The notes beneath the pieces are model-generated. The model searched no databases. It was not told the DNA's origin and saw only the letters and a program-made list of their open reading frames with translations. Position numbers and translations under genes: made by a program. From contig JAGPXD010000007.1 of NCBI GenBank assembly GCA_020746995.1, positions 992,001-1,056,000 of the forward strand: a stretch of 64,000 bases of DNA, given 5' to 3'. Positions 32,111 through 43,711 of the stretch are shown here, piece after piece (within the stretch, counting starts at the first letter, position 1; every line of letters begins with the position of its first letter). This DNA is from Plectosphaerella cucumerina (taxonomy: Eukaryota > Ascomycota > Sordariomycetes > Glomerellales > Plectosphaerellaceae).

Positions 32111-33256
32111 CCCTAAAATCCAGTGAGTGCTACGACTGACCAACTGACTTGTGGGCTTACCCGTCGGATCTGCTTGCGGTTATTCCAACACGACATTATC
32201 GCCGGGCCCAAGCCGGGCCCAAGACATACTGTGAGAGCTCGGCGTTGCCGACAGGCAGTCCTCGCAAGCATCGACTACCGCTGAATTCTCAGTCAAGTGA
32301 CCTGACCTTGTCATTCTCAGATAGAGTCTTGACCCACGATGATCCGCCACCCCACCGGCAACTGAATGTTGGATTTTTACATGAGATATGCCCAGTTCAG
32401 CATAACATGCTGACTCGTCTCACTGCACGTGTAGGCAACCTGCCAATGGCTTGGCATCCGGGGACCACTGAGTCCCCGTTTCTCCCCACGCAGGCTATAA
32501 TCGGCGAGGTCGACGTCCGGGTCCTGTGAGACTTCACAAAAGCCATGACTCGGCCAAACAACTTCAACGGTCAACTTCTCATCATGACTCGCCGAACCCG
32601 AGCCGGACGCCGTATTAGGAAACCGCTGCACGTCACTGAGTTGATACAAGCCTTTAATGCCCGAGACTACCTGGATGGATGTATGGAGCCGGGTAGCATT
32701 GCCGGTCACAGAACAAGGCGATCCATGTTGTCATAGTGGGAGCAGCACTCAAGCTGCCAGATTTGTCGCGGGGATGTCTCAAAGCAGCCAGGTTAGTATC
32801 TGGGAGTCTTCCGCATCGGACTGTCTCCGTCTTCGATAGCATATTCATGAATGAAGCGTTGATTAACACGGCTCTTCGGCACAGAGAATGTCGGCCATCT
32901 TCAGCAATGCTAGTCGGCCGAGTCATAGACCTGGTGACGCGAGGGCTACAGGGTACCAAGAGACTTGATGCGGCGGATAGAGGGCCAGGCAGCCACTCAA
33001 TCATGGTCAAGATCGCCATGTAACAACTGTGGGGGCGAAGGTCTATGGACCGTGAAATGTGTGATTCAGGGCAGAGGCGTGGATACTCAAGACCGGCCAA
33101 CATTAAAATTTATCTCGGGCACTCCGAGTCCAAGCAAATACGAGTGACTGCATTCACGACTAGTCAGTTCTCCTCAAGATAAGCATGTCTCAATTTGAAG
33201 TCAGGCAATTCTGTCATCAGAGACGGACACACGAGGACGGGTTTGTGGACCTGAAC

Positions 33257-33263
33257 TATAAAG
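33257..33263 (+). promoter_or_regulatory. TATA box of paralog B
   Basis: TATAAAG, about 110 bp upstream of the ATG at 33372. Confidence 0.5.
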
Positions 33264-33371
33264 CTGTTGTTGCCTTCTGCTTAGCGGGCCTGGATTTGCC
33301 AGACTCACATCTCCTTTCAATCTCGCTCACTTGATCACTTTCACTTGGTCGGATCCTCACATCTCTACAAA

Positions 33372-33999
33372 ATGCAGTTCTCTACTTTCGTTGTCCTCCT
33401 CGCCACTTCGACTGGGTAAGTTGCCTGACAATCTCTCGTCAAGATTTGCTCTGGGAGAGACACCTCTCAAAGCTCATCATGCTGACTGCACCGTTCGCGA
33501 GAAATAGTGTCATGGCCGACTTGCACAACTACGCCACTTGCAACAGCAACATCCAGCCCGTCGGCAACCCCAATACCTGCAACAAGAAGCGCGACCTGTC
33601 TGGCGAGGAGTTGATCACCCGGGCCCGTAGCCGCATCTTCGGTCGCGCCTACGGCGATGTGAGTACCTCTTCTGGGAGTTATTCTTCCACATCAACGTAG
33701 AATTCTAACGAATCCAAACCAGAACGCCGCGGCCACTCGCAAGGCCTGCGCTGCCTACCGCAACCGTAACACCGGCAACAAGATGTGGGACAAGTGCCCC
33801 GACTGCACTACCGTAAGTGGACCTGTCTCTAGATTCCTAGGCACAAATTCTAATCCAAGTATTCATGTAGGGCCAGAGGAGCACCAGCAACCCCAACTAC
33901 TGCGTCGTTACCTGCGAGTCTCGTGCGGGACACATTGGTGGTGATGAGTGGCTTCACTACTGCAGGCAGGCCGGTGCCGACAGCAGCGACGCCTACTAG
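33372..33999 (+). CDS. Small secreted Cys-rich protein, 137 aa (paralog B)
   Basis: Four exons: 33372-33415, 33508-33658, 33723-33812 and 33871-33999; introns of 92, 64 and 58 nt; 414 nt, frame intact. The signal peptide is MQFSTFVVLLATSTG-VMA. The mature part has eight cysteines against six in paralog A: YATC, NTC, KAC, DKCPDC, NYC, VTC and HYC. An exon 2 segment with two extra features (NTCNKKRD and a basic helix EELITRARSRIFGRAYGD) is missing from paralog A. Shared blocks are RNTGNKMWDKCPDCTT and HIGGDEWLHYCRQAGAD. The KKR before DLSGEE could be a dibasic processing site. Head-to-head orientation with paralog A suggests an inverted local duplication. Confidence 0.82.
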
Positions 34000-36511
34000 T
34001 TAGATGCAGAATTTGTGGGCTTCTGTACACACTTGAATACTTCTTCTACTTAACTTGCTTCACTCTCTTTCACATCACCTGAGTCCACGATAACAAGTTC
34101 CAATCGGTGATCAGCTGGGAGTACATGTTTGATCACGGCTTCTGTGACTTTCCCGTTCAACGAAGCCATGGATGTGATCGGCATTAATGCTATACAATGC
34201 TACTCGCGGGAGTGAGGAGGTAGGAAGATTGGCATTGACACGGGTTGTGCTGTTAATGGCGCCACTAGCAGCACGCTGGCACTTCTATCATTCACAGATC
34301 GCGGGCTACGGGATATTGCGCGATTGCAAGCGCCAGTTGGTCAAATAACTCCTAATTCGTCGGATGTTCTGATGAGGGTCGGTGGAGTATGGTCTGGATC
34401 TGCCGAGATCAGCGAGCCTCCCTTGGGTTTTGGCGCAGGTATTTCGACCTAGCAAGGATCCAAGGCTGATCTACCTTCGCCATCAGAGACTTCTCCATCA
34501 AGGAAAATAATGTGGCATTTCGGTTTGACATCAAGACATCAAGACAACTGTGGCACATGTGGTCTGGCTGGGGCTGGGCCGCCGCTGGTTGTGTTGGCAG
34601 GGAGATGCCGGTATTGGATCATCCTCTCTTGACCTCCCGTCTTCAATGATGTCGATGGGTGACTGGAGAGCACTTGCCGCTGCTCAGTGGGCAACGTCGA
34701 TGGCTCTTGCAAGAACCTGATGGTAGACCGTTCATCTCTTGGACTGACAATCATCGTGACGTCGGTGTTGCGTTGTGGTGATGTGATGGGTATCGGTGCA
34801 GTCACAGCAAGGAATGATCCTACCGACAAACTTCAGTCAGTTGGTATAGTACGTTGACGCTTTGAGCAAGAACTTTCCGGAGAGCAAACGTCTGATTGCA
34901 TTCTGCCTGGCGAAGAGGCGACATGACGGTGGCGGGAATCGGTGATGTCAAAAATCAGGTCATTTTTGTCGAACGTACTCGAGAAACAAAAATTGACGGT
35001 CGGTTGGTTGTCTGCAGACGGGAGCTTCTAAGATGGAATTATTGGTATTGCCTGAGCACACTCGACCCGTGATAAACGGAATCACCCGCTTGGAATCTGC
35101 GACGCATTGCCAGACCGCCGCCGGGGCCGGACGACAATAACACAATAGATCTCCTGGAGACGCAAGATCAGGCGAGCTGATGTGGGGAGTATTGGCGCGG
35201 GCAAAGTTCCACTGCCGGCGGAATGGGCTCGACTGCGTCCAGCAGAGCAGGGGATAGCGGTTCGGGAGTGGAGGAGCAATGGAGCTGTGGCGGCGCCGAT
35301 TCGGCCGGGTCGTCGCCTTGAAATGAGTGCCTCGACTGAAGTTGCCATAATTGAAGCCGCTGTTGCTCATCGGGCGAGAGACGGCCCGCGCTCGGGCATG
35401 GAAGTGAAAGAAGCGGCCGCCACCAACGGCAGAAGACCAGCACCTGATGCTGATCCATGCCCTGATGTTCAAAGAGTCAGCTCATCCCGCGTATAACCAA
35501 GATTGGGTTTGCCTCGTTTGCCTCGGTCTCCGATGCCGGCGCGCCAGCTCCGAGCGCACAACCTCCTCCAACCGCCAAATCGAAAGTGACGACAAAAGAG
35601 CGGACATGAGATGGGTGCTTCACACCCTCGGCTAGCGCCGACGCCGACTGGAACTTGGCTCGCGGTGCGTCAAGGTTCCTGCAGGCAAAGACGGGAGCAT
35701 TGGCACTGGCGTTGGAACGGTGGCGGCCCGAGAGTCCCTGTTGCTGCGCTGCCCCTGGTCTGTGTGACTGTCAAGTGTCAAGCGGACTGGACGGGGGCGC
35801 ACGGCGGCGGCCGGCTATTAGCGCGGGCAAAATCGCTCATTGGCGATGGAGATTATCTGATGGATCAGATAACTCTAACCCCGGTCCCTTCGAGACCAAA
35901 GACCACCCACCAACCAAGCCGACCCCCCCTGATGCGGTCCAGCCCCCGATGCTATCCTCCAACGGGAAATCACCGTCACGCCCACCGCCGCAGGCGAGGA
36001 GGGCCCAACTTCGACAAACGGGTCCGTGGCGTCCAATCGAGCTTGCTGTGCCACATGCCGCCGCTCGTGTTGGGTCGTCCGACGCACGTAGGCCCTGCGG
36101 CAAAACCGGCACACACGCACCATCACTTCGTCGCTCGTCGCCCCAACGCGGGAGGAGGCAAGCGAGGCGCGCGAACTGGACTGCAGGTGGCCCCATCATG
36201 ACTGGAATAGGAACAGGCCGGAGCCAGGGGTGGACACAGAAAGTCTCTGCACTGCACCGGGGGCGGCATGCATGCAGCATGGCCCAGGCATCTCTCCGTG
36301 GGTGAGCTGAAAGGAGCCGAGGACCTCGTTGGACCTGCAGCAGATGGGAGTTATTTACTTAAGGCCCGACAGCCCCCCATTCATCCTCCTGTCCTGCCCC
36401 TTCCTCGTCACACCACTCTCGCTCAGTCAACAGTCAAGCATTAATACAGCTGCCCTTTCAACCCTCCAGCTTTCCACTCGTTCAACGAAAGACCACCACA
36501 TCACCGCCAAG
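34000..36511. other. Long gene-poor region
   Basis: 2.5 kb between secreted paralog B and the CFEM gene. Two broad open frames on opposite strands overlap at 34960-35496, but their products are low-complexity, lack a domain or signal peptide and mirror each other, so I do not call a gene. 35600-36250 is GC-rich. Confidence 0.4.
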
Positions 36512-37367
36512 ATGAAGACCACCTCCACCGCTGCCGCCGGCGTTCTCGCCCTCGCCGCCCTTGTCTCGGCCCAGTCCCGTTGCGCCGTACGTCACATTAG
36601 CAACACCTCCGCATCGGACTACAGCTGACATCCCCCGCAGATCGAGTGCTTCCAGAGCGTCATCACCGAGCACCCTCCCCTGACCTGCACCGAGGAGAAC
36701 ATGTACCTCTGCTTCTGCAAGAGCACTGAGCTCCAGAACTACTTCATCGACTGCGCCTACGACAGCTGTGCCACCGACTCTGAGGCCGCCATCCAGTTCG
36801 GTGTCGGTCTGTGCTCTGAGCTCGGTGCCCCCATCACCGTCACTCCCCGCGTCTCGGTATGTCCAGCCTGATATTCAGAGAACTTGAAAGACATTTAATG
36901 CTGACTCGTCTGCCAGACCACCGCCGTCGCTGTGCCCACCACCACCCCCGCCGGCGTCGAGACCACCTCCGAGGCCCCTGCCGCTCCCACCACCACCCCC
37001 GCCGGCCAGACCCTGATCACCACCACCTCTCCCGCCGCCCAGCCCACCGAGTCCGAGGCCGGTGCCGAGTCCTCCGCCGCCTCCGAGCCCAGCCCCTCCT
37101 CCGAGGGCAGCTACCCCGTCCCCAGCGGCGGCGCCCAGTCCAGCTCTTCCGCCGCTGCCCACGCCAGCTCCTCCGCTCCTGTCGTCGCCCCCTCGGCCAG
37201 CACCAACGGCACCGCCGCCCCCTCCACCACCCCTGTCCCTGCTGTAAGTTCTCTCCTCGAAACTGCTCTTGACGAGCTGATCCTGACCCAAACAACAGGG
37301 TGCTGCCTTCACCGGCGCCTCCGGCCTCGTCGCCGCCGGCGTTGCCGTCCTCGCCGCTCTCTTCTAA
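36512..37367 (+). CDS. CFEM-domain protein, probably GPI-anchored
   Basis: Four exons: 36512-36586, 36641-36856, 36917-37243 and 37299-37367; introns of 54, 60 and 55 nt; 228 aa plus stop. A signal peptide (MKTTSTAAAGVLALAALVSAQ) leads into a CFEM domain with the full eight cysteines in exons 1-2 (RCA, ECF, LTC, LCFC, DCA, SCA, GLC). A long Ser/Thr/Pro/Ala-rich stalk encoded by exon 3 and a hydrophobic C-terminal tail (GAAFTGASGLVAAGVAVLAALF) fit GPI attachment. CFEM proteins act at the fungal surface in heme or iron capture, appressorium function or host interaction. The Asp that ligates heme iron in Csa2-type domains is not certain here (position between the third and fourth Cys reads TEENMYL). 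Confidence 0.9.
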
Positions 37368-38583
37368 GCGTCCGCACCAGCGACGTGCCTCGTGGCGCTC
37401 AGCAGCCAAACATGTCCTTGAAGCCAGCGCTCGGGCCCCATGATAGATGGGCCTGCTAATGTGGAAGATGTCCTGTAATATTCGTAATTAAGCCATGGAC
37501 CATGGCGCTTTCTTGTAGAGGTTTAGACGCTTGAATGCCATTGCAGATCGAGGCCCCTTTTCTTGTTTGATGAACCCTTCAAATATCTCATCTGGGTGAA
37601 TTGTTAAACCGTCTGGACACACTGCCAGGCGACGCGTCCGTTGATGCAGTCTGCCTGTCCCTATTTGGCCCACCTTATCAACAGCCAATTTCCCTGCGGC
37701 CTCGGCTACGGCAAGCCGCATGATGGTCCCGCCCGGCCAATGCCAAGAAAAAAAGGCCTCACAAGACCCCTGGGCCCTGGGGGCCTGGGTGGGCTGACCC
37801 GAAGGAGCCGAGACGACCAGGTTGTTGCCTGTGGAGGAGGATCTGATTGTTGGAGCAACCGAGGCTTTCCGACGACGACACGGAATACCAGAAGTCTAAA
37901 AGTCCCCCAGGCCCTAGAGGTCTTTGACTTGGGCTGGATGGAGTACCAACTCGTGTCAAGCGAGAAAGGGTCTTTCCACCAAATTTGGCGCCGAGCTGGC
38001 GACCCTGGGCGGCCTCGCTCAACCTTAGGTCATGAGAGCGGCAGCACATTCTTGACAAAACTCCCCAGCGCCTGGGAGATGCAGGATTTGGAACCTCATC
38101 ATGGCTGCAGAGCTTGAGTCGGGTGTCAACAGCGACAACCTGAGTCGTGCGAGATGAGCGGACATGAAGATCTCGCAAGATCTCTATCCTGCCTGATCGT
38201 TTTGCACGTCGAATGGACAAGACCCGAGGATCAAGTCAGCAAGAAGTGCTTTCCAGACGGGGTTGAGGTAAAGTCCATCGTGTTCTCTGGCATAAAGGTT
38301 CTCTCATTTCATCATTACAGCCGACTGTTCCTTGTCACCAAGTGCCCTCGAACGGATCAGTCGTGCATAGTCTCTTTGAGGTCTTCCCTAGCTCTCCTTG
38401 TGTATTACCAGACCTCGTCGATCCGCTGCGCCCTCATTCATCCCAACCATGTGCCCTTTGTGATTCCAATCCCATGTTTCCCAACGCCAAGCGCCCAATT
38501 TTCCCCATGTATTGCTTGTCGAGTTGCAATCTCTTGTGCTGTGACCCCTTGTGTGATGCTTCTTCTTGCCTTCTAGGCTCCGT
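37368..38583. other. Convergent intergenic region
   Basis: 1.2 kb between the CFEM gene (+) and the 178-aa secreted gene (-). No gene, RNA or repeat recognised. Confidence 0.45.
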
Positions 38584-39120
38584 CTAAGCCTGGCGAGTAG
38601 GAAGCTGTCCGTCGGCGCAGAAAATCATGATGCAAGCGCCGTTGGGGGGCGTGCAGATGCCGCAGCTGGGGTTGCAGCAGACCTCGCCAGCTTCGCAAAC
38701 ATTCTCGCCGCACTGGGCACCCTCGGCGGGAGGAAGGGGCAGGCCGGTGGTGGCGTACGTCGGCTCAGGAGTCCTGATGGTAGGAGTGGCCGTGAAGATG
38801 GTTGGCTCGGCAGTGATGACGGTAGGCTCGGCGGGAAGAGAGGTGTTGATCGGGAGACAGACGGCCTGGCCCTTGATGACCTCACAGGTGGTATTGATCT
38901 GACAAAGAACCGCGGCGCAGGGGTTGATGTCGTCGGGGCCATCGGGGATGGCGCTGGCCACGGCAGTGTGACGCGGGTCCTGAACGTAGGGGAACATGAA
39001 GGTGGCGTGGACGGTAGTGACGTCCTCCTGGCGCTGCTGCAGGCCGTTGTCCGCGAAGGGAAGGGCGAGAGCGGGAATTGCCATGGCCGCGAGGAGGCCG
39101 GCGGTGCGGAAGGAAACCAT
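38584..39120 (-). CDS. Secreted Cys-rich protein with two Cys modules, 178 aa
   Basis: A single exon. Signal peptide MVSFRTAGLLAAMAIPALA, then LPFADNGLQQRQEDV, where QQRQ may mark propeptide cleavage. Module 1 is CAAVLCQINTTCEVIKGQAVC (residues about 68-88). A Thr/Pro-rich repeat linker follows (TVITAEPTIFTATPTIRTPEPT). Module 2 is CGENVCEAGEVCCNPSCGIC with a tail of GACIMIFC. The C-x4-C-x5-TTCEV-x4-AVC and C-x3-C-x5-CC-x3-C-x2-C spacing resembles small secreted proteins common in plant-associated ascomycetes. A TTTATA block at 39281-39286 (TATAAA on the coding strand) sits about 160 bp upstream. Secretion is clear; function is not known. Confidence 0.82.
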   Translation of the reverse strand: MVSFRTAGLLAAMAIPALALPFADNGLQQRQEDVTTVHATFMFPYVQDPRHTAVASAIPDGPDDINPCAAVLCQINTTCEVIKGQAVCLPINTSLPAEPTVITAEPTIFTATPTIRTPEPTYATTGLPLPPAEGAQCGENVCEAGEVCCNPSCGICTPPNGACIMIFCADGQLPTRQA

Positions 39121-39982
39121 AGTGGTTGAGCTTGGGGGTGTAGAGGTTGGGTTGTTGGTTGGTTGGTAGTGGAAGCAAGGGAAGTTCGGTGAAGGGAGGC
39201 CGAGGGCTGCTTGGTGAAAGATCTGAGTTGGATGAGGGTAGAAGAGAGGATGGAGGGAAAAAGGTTTGAGAGCCAGGCAATTTATAGGGCCGCCAGGAAG
39301 CCAGTGAATTTGCAGGTGCGAGGTGCAAGTGCAGGTAGGTACTGTTGCCGTTGCTCGGAATGCGCGTACCTGCCGCGGGCTCCTGCCAATTCACTTGTTG
39401 CCAATCAGGTCAACTTTGAAATTCACTTTAAATCTCCAGCCAACAGAACTGTTGCTTCTCAAACCTCGCGTGGCCAGGTGGATTATCCTGCGTGACGATG
39501 ACAGGTGCAGATCGTCGAGTTGCAAGACATTATCCGCGCATTTACTTGGACCCTCGACGCCATGACGATGAGCCTAGCCGTTTGCATCGCTTTTGGAATG
39601 CTGGGCTAGGAATGTTCAACGGCTTCGCCCGAAGGACGGCCGGCGGGCTGAGTCTCAGTCAGACATTGGAGGCTTGGCCGACGGAAGAAAGTGTCTTGGA
39701 GTCTGCAGATCAAGCCCCGAAGATGGGAAGGCAGGTTGCAAAGCCCCACGATTACGAGGATCTTGAGTGAAGCTCAGACATGAGGGTGTCAATTGACGAG
39801 AACGGAACTTTGGCGTCTGTCAGGGTCACAATGGTCACAGGTCGATTGTGCGAGTGACAAGACAGGTCAGCATCTCAATGACAGACTCTGAACAGCCACT
39901 GATATTTACCGCTCTAAATGACCTTGTAGAATGACCGCAAATCCGCATACCACTTCCCATTCTGTAAAGTTCGACGAAACCC
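39121..39982. other. Intergenic, upstream of secreted gene and 3' of permease
   Basis: About 860 bp. It contains the TATA-like element at 39281-39286. The frame at 39492-39770 has no recognisable features and is not called. Confidence 0.45.
39281..39286 (-). promoter_or_regulatory. TATA-like element of 178-aa secreted gene
   Basis: TATAAA on the minus strand, about 160 bp upstream of the ATG at 39120. Confidence 0.4.
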
Positions 39983-41798
39983 TTACGCGGCCCAGCGGAA
40001 GGCAGGGTGCCTCCAGTCGAGGTCTTGGATCTGTTCCTCCGTCAGGCCCGTCAGTTCCTCCTCGACCGACCGTGTCGCGCGCTTCTTGTTGTCCCTCTTC
40101 ATCCACAGCAGCGTCAGGGTGCTGAGAAGCAGGATCGTGCCGGACGTGGCAAGGTTGAGTCCGTTGCCGATGGGGTAGTTGGGACCATCCCAGCGGAGGA
40201 AAGACCATGTAGAGATGAGACCACCGACGTTGCCAAACATGACTATCACGCATCTGTTAGCCAGCTGTTTTTTTCGAGGAAGAGTTGTGTGAAGACTCAC
40301 CATTGGTTCCGATAGCGCTAGATCGGGCCGTGTCACTCAGCACGTTGGCGCTGACCTGGGCGTTGGTGATAGGACCGAAGGAGAAGGCAGCACTGGCGAT
40401 GATGAAAGTCGCTCCGTACCGGGCCTGAGGGTTGGTGGTGCCGAGGAAGATGGCGTAGCCAAGCATCATGAAGGGCGCGCAGCCAATCATGAAAATCTGG
40501 CGCCTATCCAACTTGTAGGAGAGCATGGGGACAGCGAGGGTGAAGAAGGCGCCGACAGCGTAGGGGGGCACGGTGTAGAGCTGCTGCTGGATGGTCGTAT
40601 ATTGCGGGTAGATTGTCCTGACGATTGTGGGGGCGAAGAAGGCAAGACCCTGGACGGTGATATTGTCGAGGAGGAAGATAAGGGACGTTGACAGGGTGAT
40701 AGGGCTGATGATGCCGCTGATGAGCTTGGACTTGTCGATGGTGTCGAGAACCTGGGTCGTGCCGATGCGCTCCGACTTGACGCGGGCGATGGCGAGGTCC
40801 TTCTCCTCCTGGGACAGCCAGCGGGCGGTCTCGGGGCGATCGGTAAGGGTGACTGGGGAAGAGGTCAGCAGGTGTCGCTAGGTACCTAGGCGGGCGCGCC
40901 GGGGAGAGCTTACAGAAGGAGATGAGGGCGAGGATGACGGTAATGATACCCTCGATGGCTGTGGCAAGTCAGTCAGCACCATTGCTTTGGACACGTCTCG
41001 TGAGCCTGTAACCTACCAAAGATCATCTGCCAGCTGTGGAAGCGGCCAAAGTTATCCAGCGTCAGGATAGCGGAAGCAAGCAAACCGCCGAATGCACCAG
41101 CCAGCGGCGCCATGACAATGTACAGGGCCAGACGGTAGACGAGCTCAGCACGGCGATACCATCGCGACATGTAATAAGCAATGCCCGGGAGCATGCCTGC
41201 CTCGAAGATGCCGAGAACAAATCGAACGCCGCACACCTGGGCCTTGTTGCTGACGAGGGCGGTGAAGATGGAGACAAGGCCGAAACCGAGACTGGTTAGG
41301 GGAATGAACCAGCCAGGACCCATCCACTTGCAGAGGATATTTGCGGGAATCTCGAAAACGATGTATGAGACGTAGAAGACGGAGAGGACGACGTTATAGT
41401 CGAGGTTGACGAGGCCGAGGTCGGCTTCGAAGCCGGCGAGGCGTGCATTGCCTGGGGATGTCAGCGGTGATACTAGTGGCCGAGGGGAGAGAGCCACCTA
41501 CCAATGTTTGCCCTGTCGATGAAGCAGAAGAGGTAGAGGAGGGCGACAGTCGGGACGATCATGAAGTCGATCTTGCGCCGCAGCTTGGCCTCGGCGCGGG
41601 GGTCAAACTCGATCAATGAGTGGCCGTGCCTGCGGGATTGGGGTCAGTCGTCTGTTGTGCCTTGTGCAACCAATGTTGCCTTTGGCTGTGCGGGGGAGGC
41701 GCATACTGGTCCGTGGCCATCTGGCCCTTCTCGGCGGCGTGGGAGACCTTTCCGACCTCATTGTGCTCAGACTCGATCACTTCGGCTTGAGGATGCAT
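39983..41798 (-). CDS. Anion:cation symporter-type MFS permease (Dal5/allantoate permease family)
   Basis: Six exons on the minus strand: 41798-41707, 41629-41502, 41451-41017, 40958-40914, 40852-40301 and 40242-39983; 1512 nt, 503 aa. A hydrophilic N-terminus ends at EFDPRAEAKLRRKIDFMIVP, then LLYLFCFIDRANIGNARLAG, the standard opening of fungal Dal5-type carriers. Further marks: VFYVSYIVFEIPANILCKWMGP, GVRFVLGIFEAGMLPGIAYYMSRWYRRAE (family signature), LPxTARWLSQEEKDLA-type loop at the domain centre (TLTDRPETARWLSQEEKDLA) and SAFSFGPITNAQVSANV. The family imports carboxylates, allantoate, vitamins and similar anions. It stands beside a zinc alcohol dehydrogenase, a Zn2Cys6 regulator and a glutathione S-transferase. 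Substrate not predictable. Confidence 0.92.
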
Positions 41799-42555
41799 GA
41801 TGATGTCGCGTCCCGAGGTCGAGGACTGGTGTTCTGCTGGGAGTGTGACAAGGGTAGAGGAAGAGGTCGCGGAGTGGCGAGATGTCGAGGGAGAGCTTGG
41901 GAGAGAAAGGTGCAGATCAGGCGGCTCTTATGTACGGGGCCGACGGGGGGGGATGAACGTGCGCTACGAACCTTGGGATCATTAAGGTTGTAACGTGATG
42001 GGGTCTGGGGAAAGGTCGGGGGTGAGGAGGAAGCGGAGGAGGAGAGTCAGAGTCAGGGATGTGATGGGCGGACAAGGTCAGGCCTGCCCCCGCACGAATC
42101 TGGGGTATCGAGTGGCCCAGACCGGGGCTGGCCAGGGGCCGGGTTGTCTTCCTCGAGACGCGGGGTCGGCATTTGGACGCGGAGATACTGGGGGGTCGCA
42201 GAGGAACGCGACGCTGGCTAGCCCCGTCGTCTGGGTTGCCGACGCTGGATGCCGGATGCGTGGGTGAGGGCCGAGCGTTCCAGCCGGGGCCCAATCATCT
42301 CGATCATGAGGATGGGCGGCGCGTGGCTAAGCGTTCTTCCTAGGGTGGTGTCCAGTGTTGGGGGTGGGCAGCCAAGGCAGCTGAACGGCGCCGGACTTTC
42401 GGGTTCACCGGGGGAGGCCGAAGGAGGCTCTGAATTATTGGACGTGGTGTACCGGTGGCATGGGAATCGAGGTGCAGTAGGGAGTTGAGGCTCTGGTTGT
42501 TGAGTGTGGTACAAGTGTTACCATTATCAATGAGGTGGGATGTCGTCGACGAAGG
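41799..42555. other. Intergenic, upstream of permease
   Basis: About 760 bp, GC-rich, presumably the permease promoter and the 3' UTR of the dehydrogenase. No gene seen. Confidence 0.45.
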
Positions 42556-43711
42556 CTATGGCAGTGCTACCACAACCCTTCCGACGACCCCGGCGTCGGC
42601 CAACTTTGCGATCGTCTCTCCAGCTCTATCGAGGCCCACAACCTCCACTTGCGGTTTGATGACGCCCTTGTCCGCTTGCTGCAACAGCTCGACCATTTCT
42701 TCCTCTGAGCCCACCATGACCCCCTTGATCGTCAGAGCTGCAGGCCACACGTTAGCTCACACACACTTCTCACTGTCAGGACCGTCAACTCACCCTTTCG
42801 CACACATGTCATGACGGAGATGGGGATCTCCAAATCATCCTTTGGCAGCCCAACACACGCAATCGTGGCCCTGCTCCTCGCCAACGACGGCGCAATCTCG
42901 AATGCTTCCCTCGTTCCCGGGACAACGATCACCGCGTGCGCCCCCTCGCCTGTCAACTCCATCACCTTGGCGGCAACATCTCCATCCCGGTAGTCGATGT
43001 ACGCCTCAGCCCCCGAAGACAGGCTCAACTCCCTCTTCTCCTCTCCGGCATCAACCCCGATGACCCTGAACCCACGCATCCTCGAGGCGATCTGCACGCC
43101 GATATGCCCCAGGCCACCCCCTGATCCAAGAATCACCATCCAGTCCCCTCTTGTCGTGGCACTTTCGACAGCGGTCATGGCACCCATCATGGTGAGTCCA
43201 GCACAGAGCAGCGGCGCTGCCACTTCGCCAGGCACTCCCTCCGGAATCTCCGTGACATACCGCGGGTCAGCGACAACATACTGCTGCAGTGTCCCGGGAC
43301 ATGTCCGCCCGGTGTTGCTCTGGCGGGGGCAGTTGTGTCTGAAGCCGGCTTTGCACGATGCACACTCATTGCATGACCTGAAGAGCCACTTGACGCCGAC
43401 TCTGCGACCAAGTATCGACGGGTCCACGTCCTCGCCGTGCCTGACGACGGTGCCGACGCCCTCATGCCCGATGGTACGATCGTAGGACCCCCAGCCATGC
43501 AGCGCCCGCACCTCGGAGGCGCTGGCAATGAGTTAGCCCGACTGACATGGTTCGATACTCTGCAGGCTCACCAGATGCCGGTGTGACTGAGTTTCACGAG
43601 AATCTCGCCAGGTCCGGGTGTATCGACAGGCACATCTCGGCGCAGGCTGATCCGCGCATTGGGGCCGGGACTTTCCAGGACGGCGGCATGCTGCAGTGTC
43701 GCCGACGCCAT
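42556..43711 (-). CDS. Zinc-dependent alcohol dehydrogenase (medium-chain, ADH1-like)
   Basis: Three exons: 43711-43572, 43521-42794 and 42737-42556; introns of 50 and 56 nt; 349 aa. It should oxidise alcohols or reduce aldehydes with NAD(P). Catalytic zinc ligands: Cys47 (split by intron 1; HTGIC), His66-Glu67 in TIGHEGVG, and the CAGLTMM cysteine. Structural zinc: Cys97, Cys100, Cys103 and Cys111 (CNECASCKAGFRHNC). The dinucleotide-binding fold is ILGSGGGLGHIGVQIASRMR followed by VIGVDAGEEKRE, where Asp after the second strand favours NAD. Length is that of yeast-type fermentative ADHs. The start at 43711 (MASATLQHAAVLE) matches the usual N-terminus. Sits between a permease and a transcription factor. 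Confidence 0.93.

Larger units (their letters stand above)
31989..33371. promoter_or_regulatory. Divergent spacer between the two secreted paralogs
   Basis: 1.38 kb. It has TATA-like boxes near both ends (32105-32110 on the minus strand, 33257-33263 on the plus strand), each about 110-120 bp from its ATG. A short direct repeat of gccgggccca occurs near 32200. No coding sequence is supported. Confidence 0.45.

Noticed and set aside
34960..35496. Overlapping 170-aa (-) and 104-aa (+) frames
   Set aside because: They mirror each other, have no signal peptide, splice structure or family motif.
39492..39770. 92-aa plus-strand frame
   Set aside because: No recognisable feature and no promoter or splice support.
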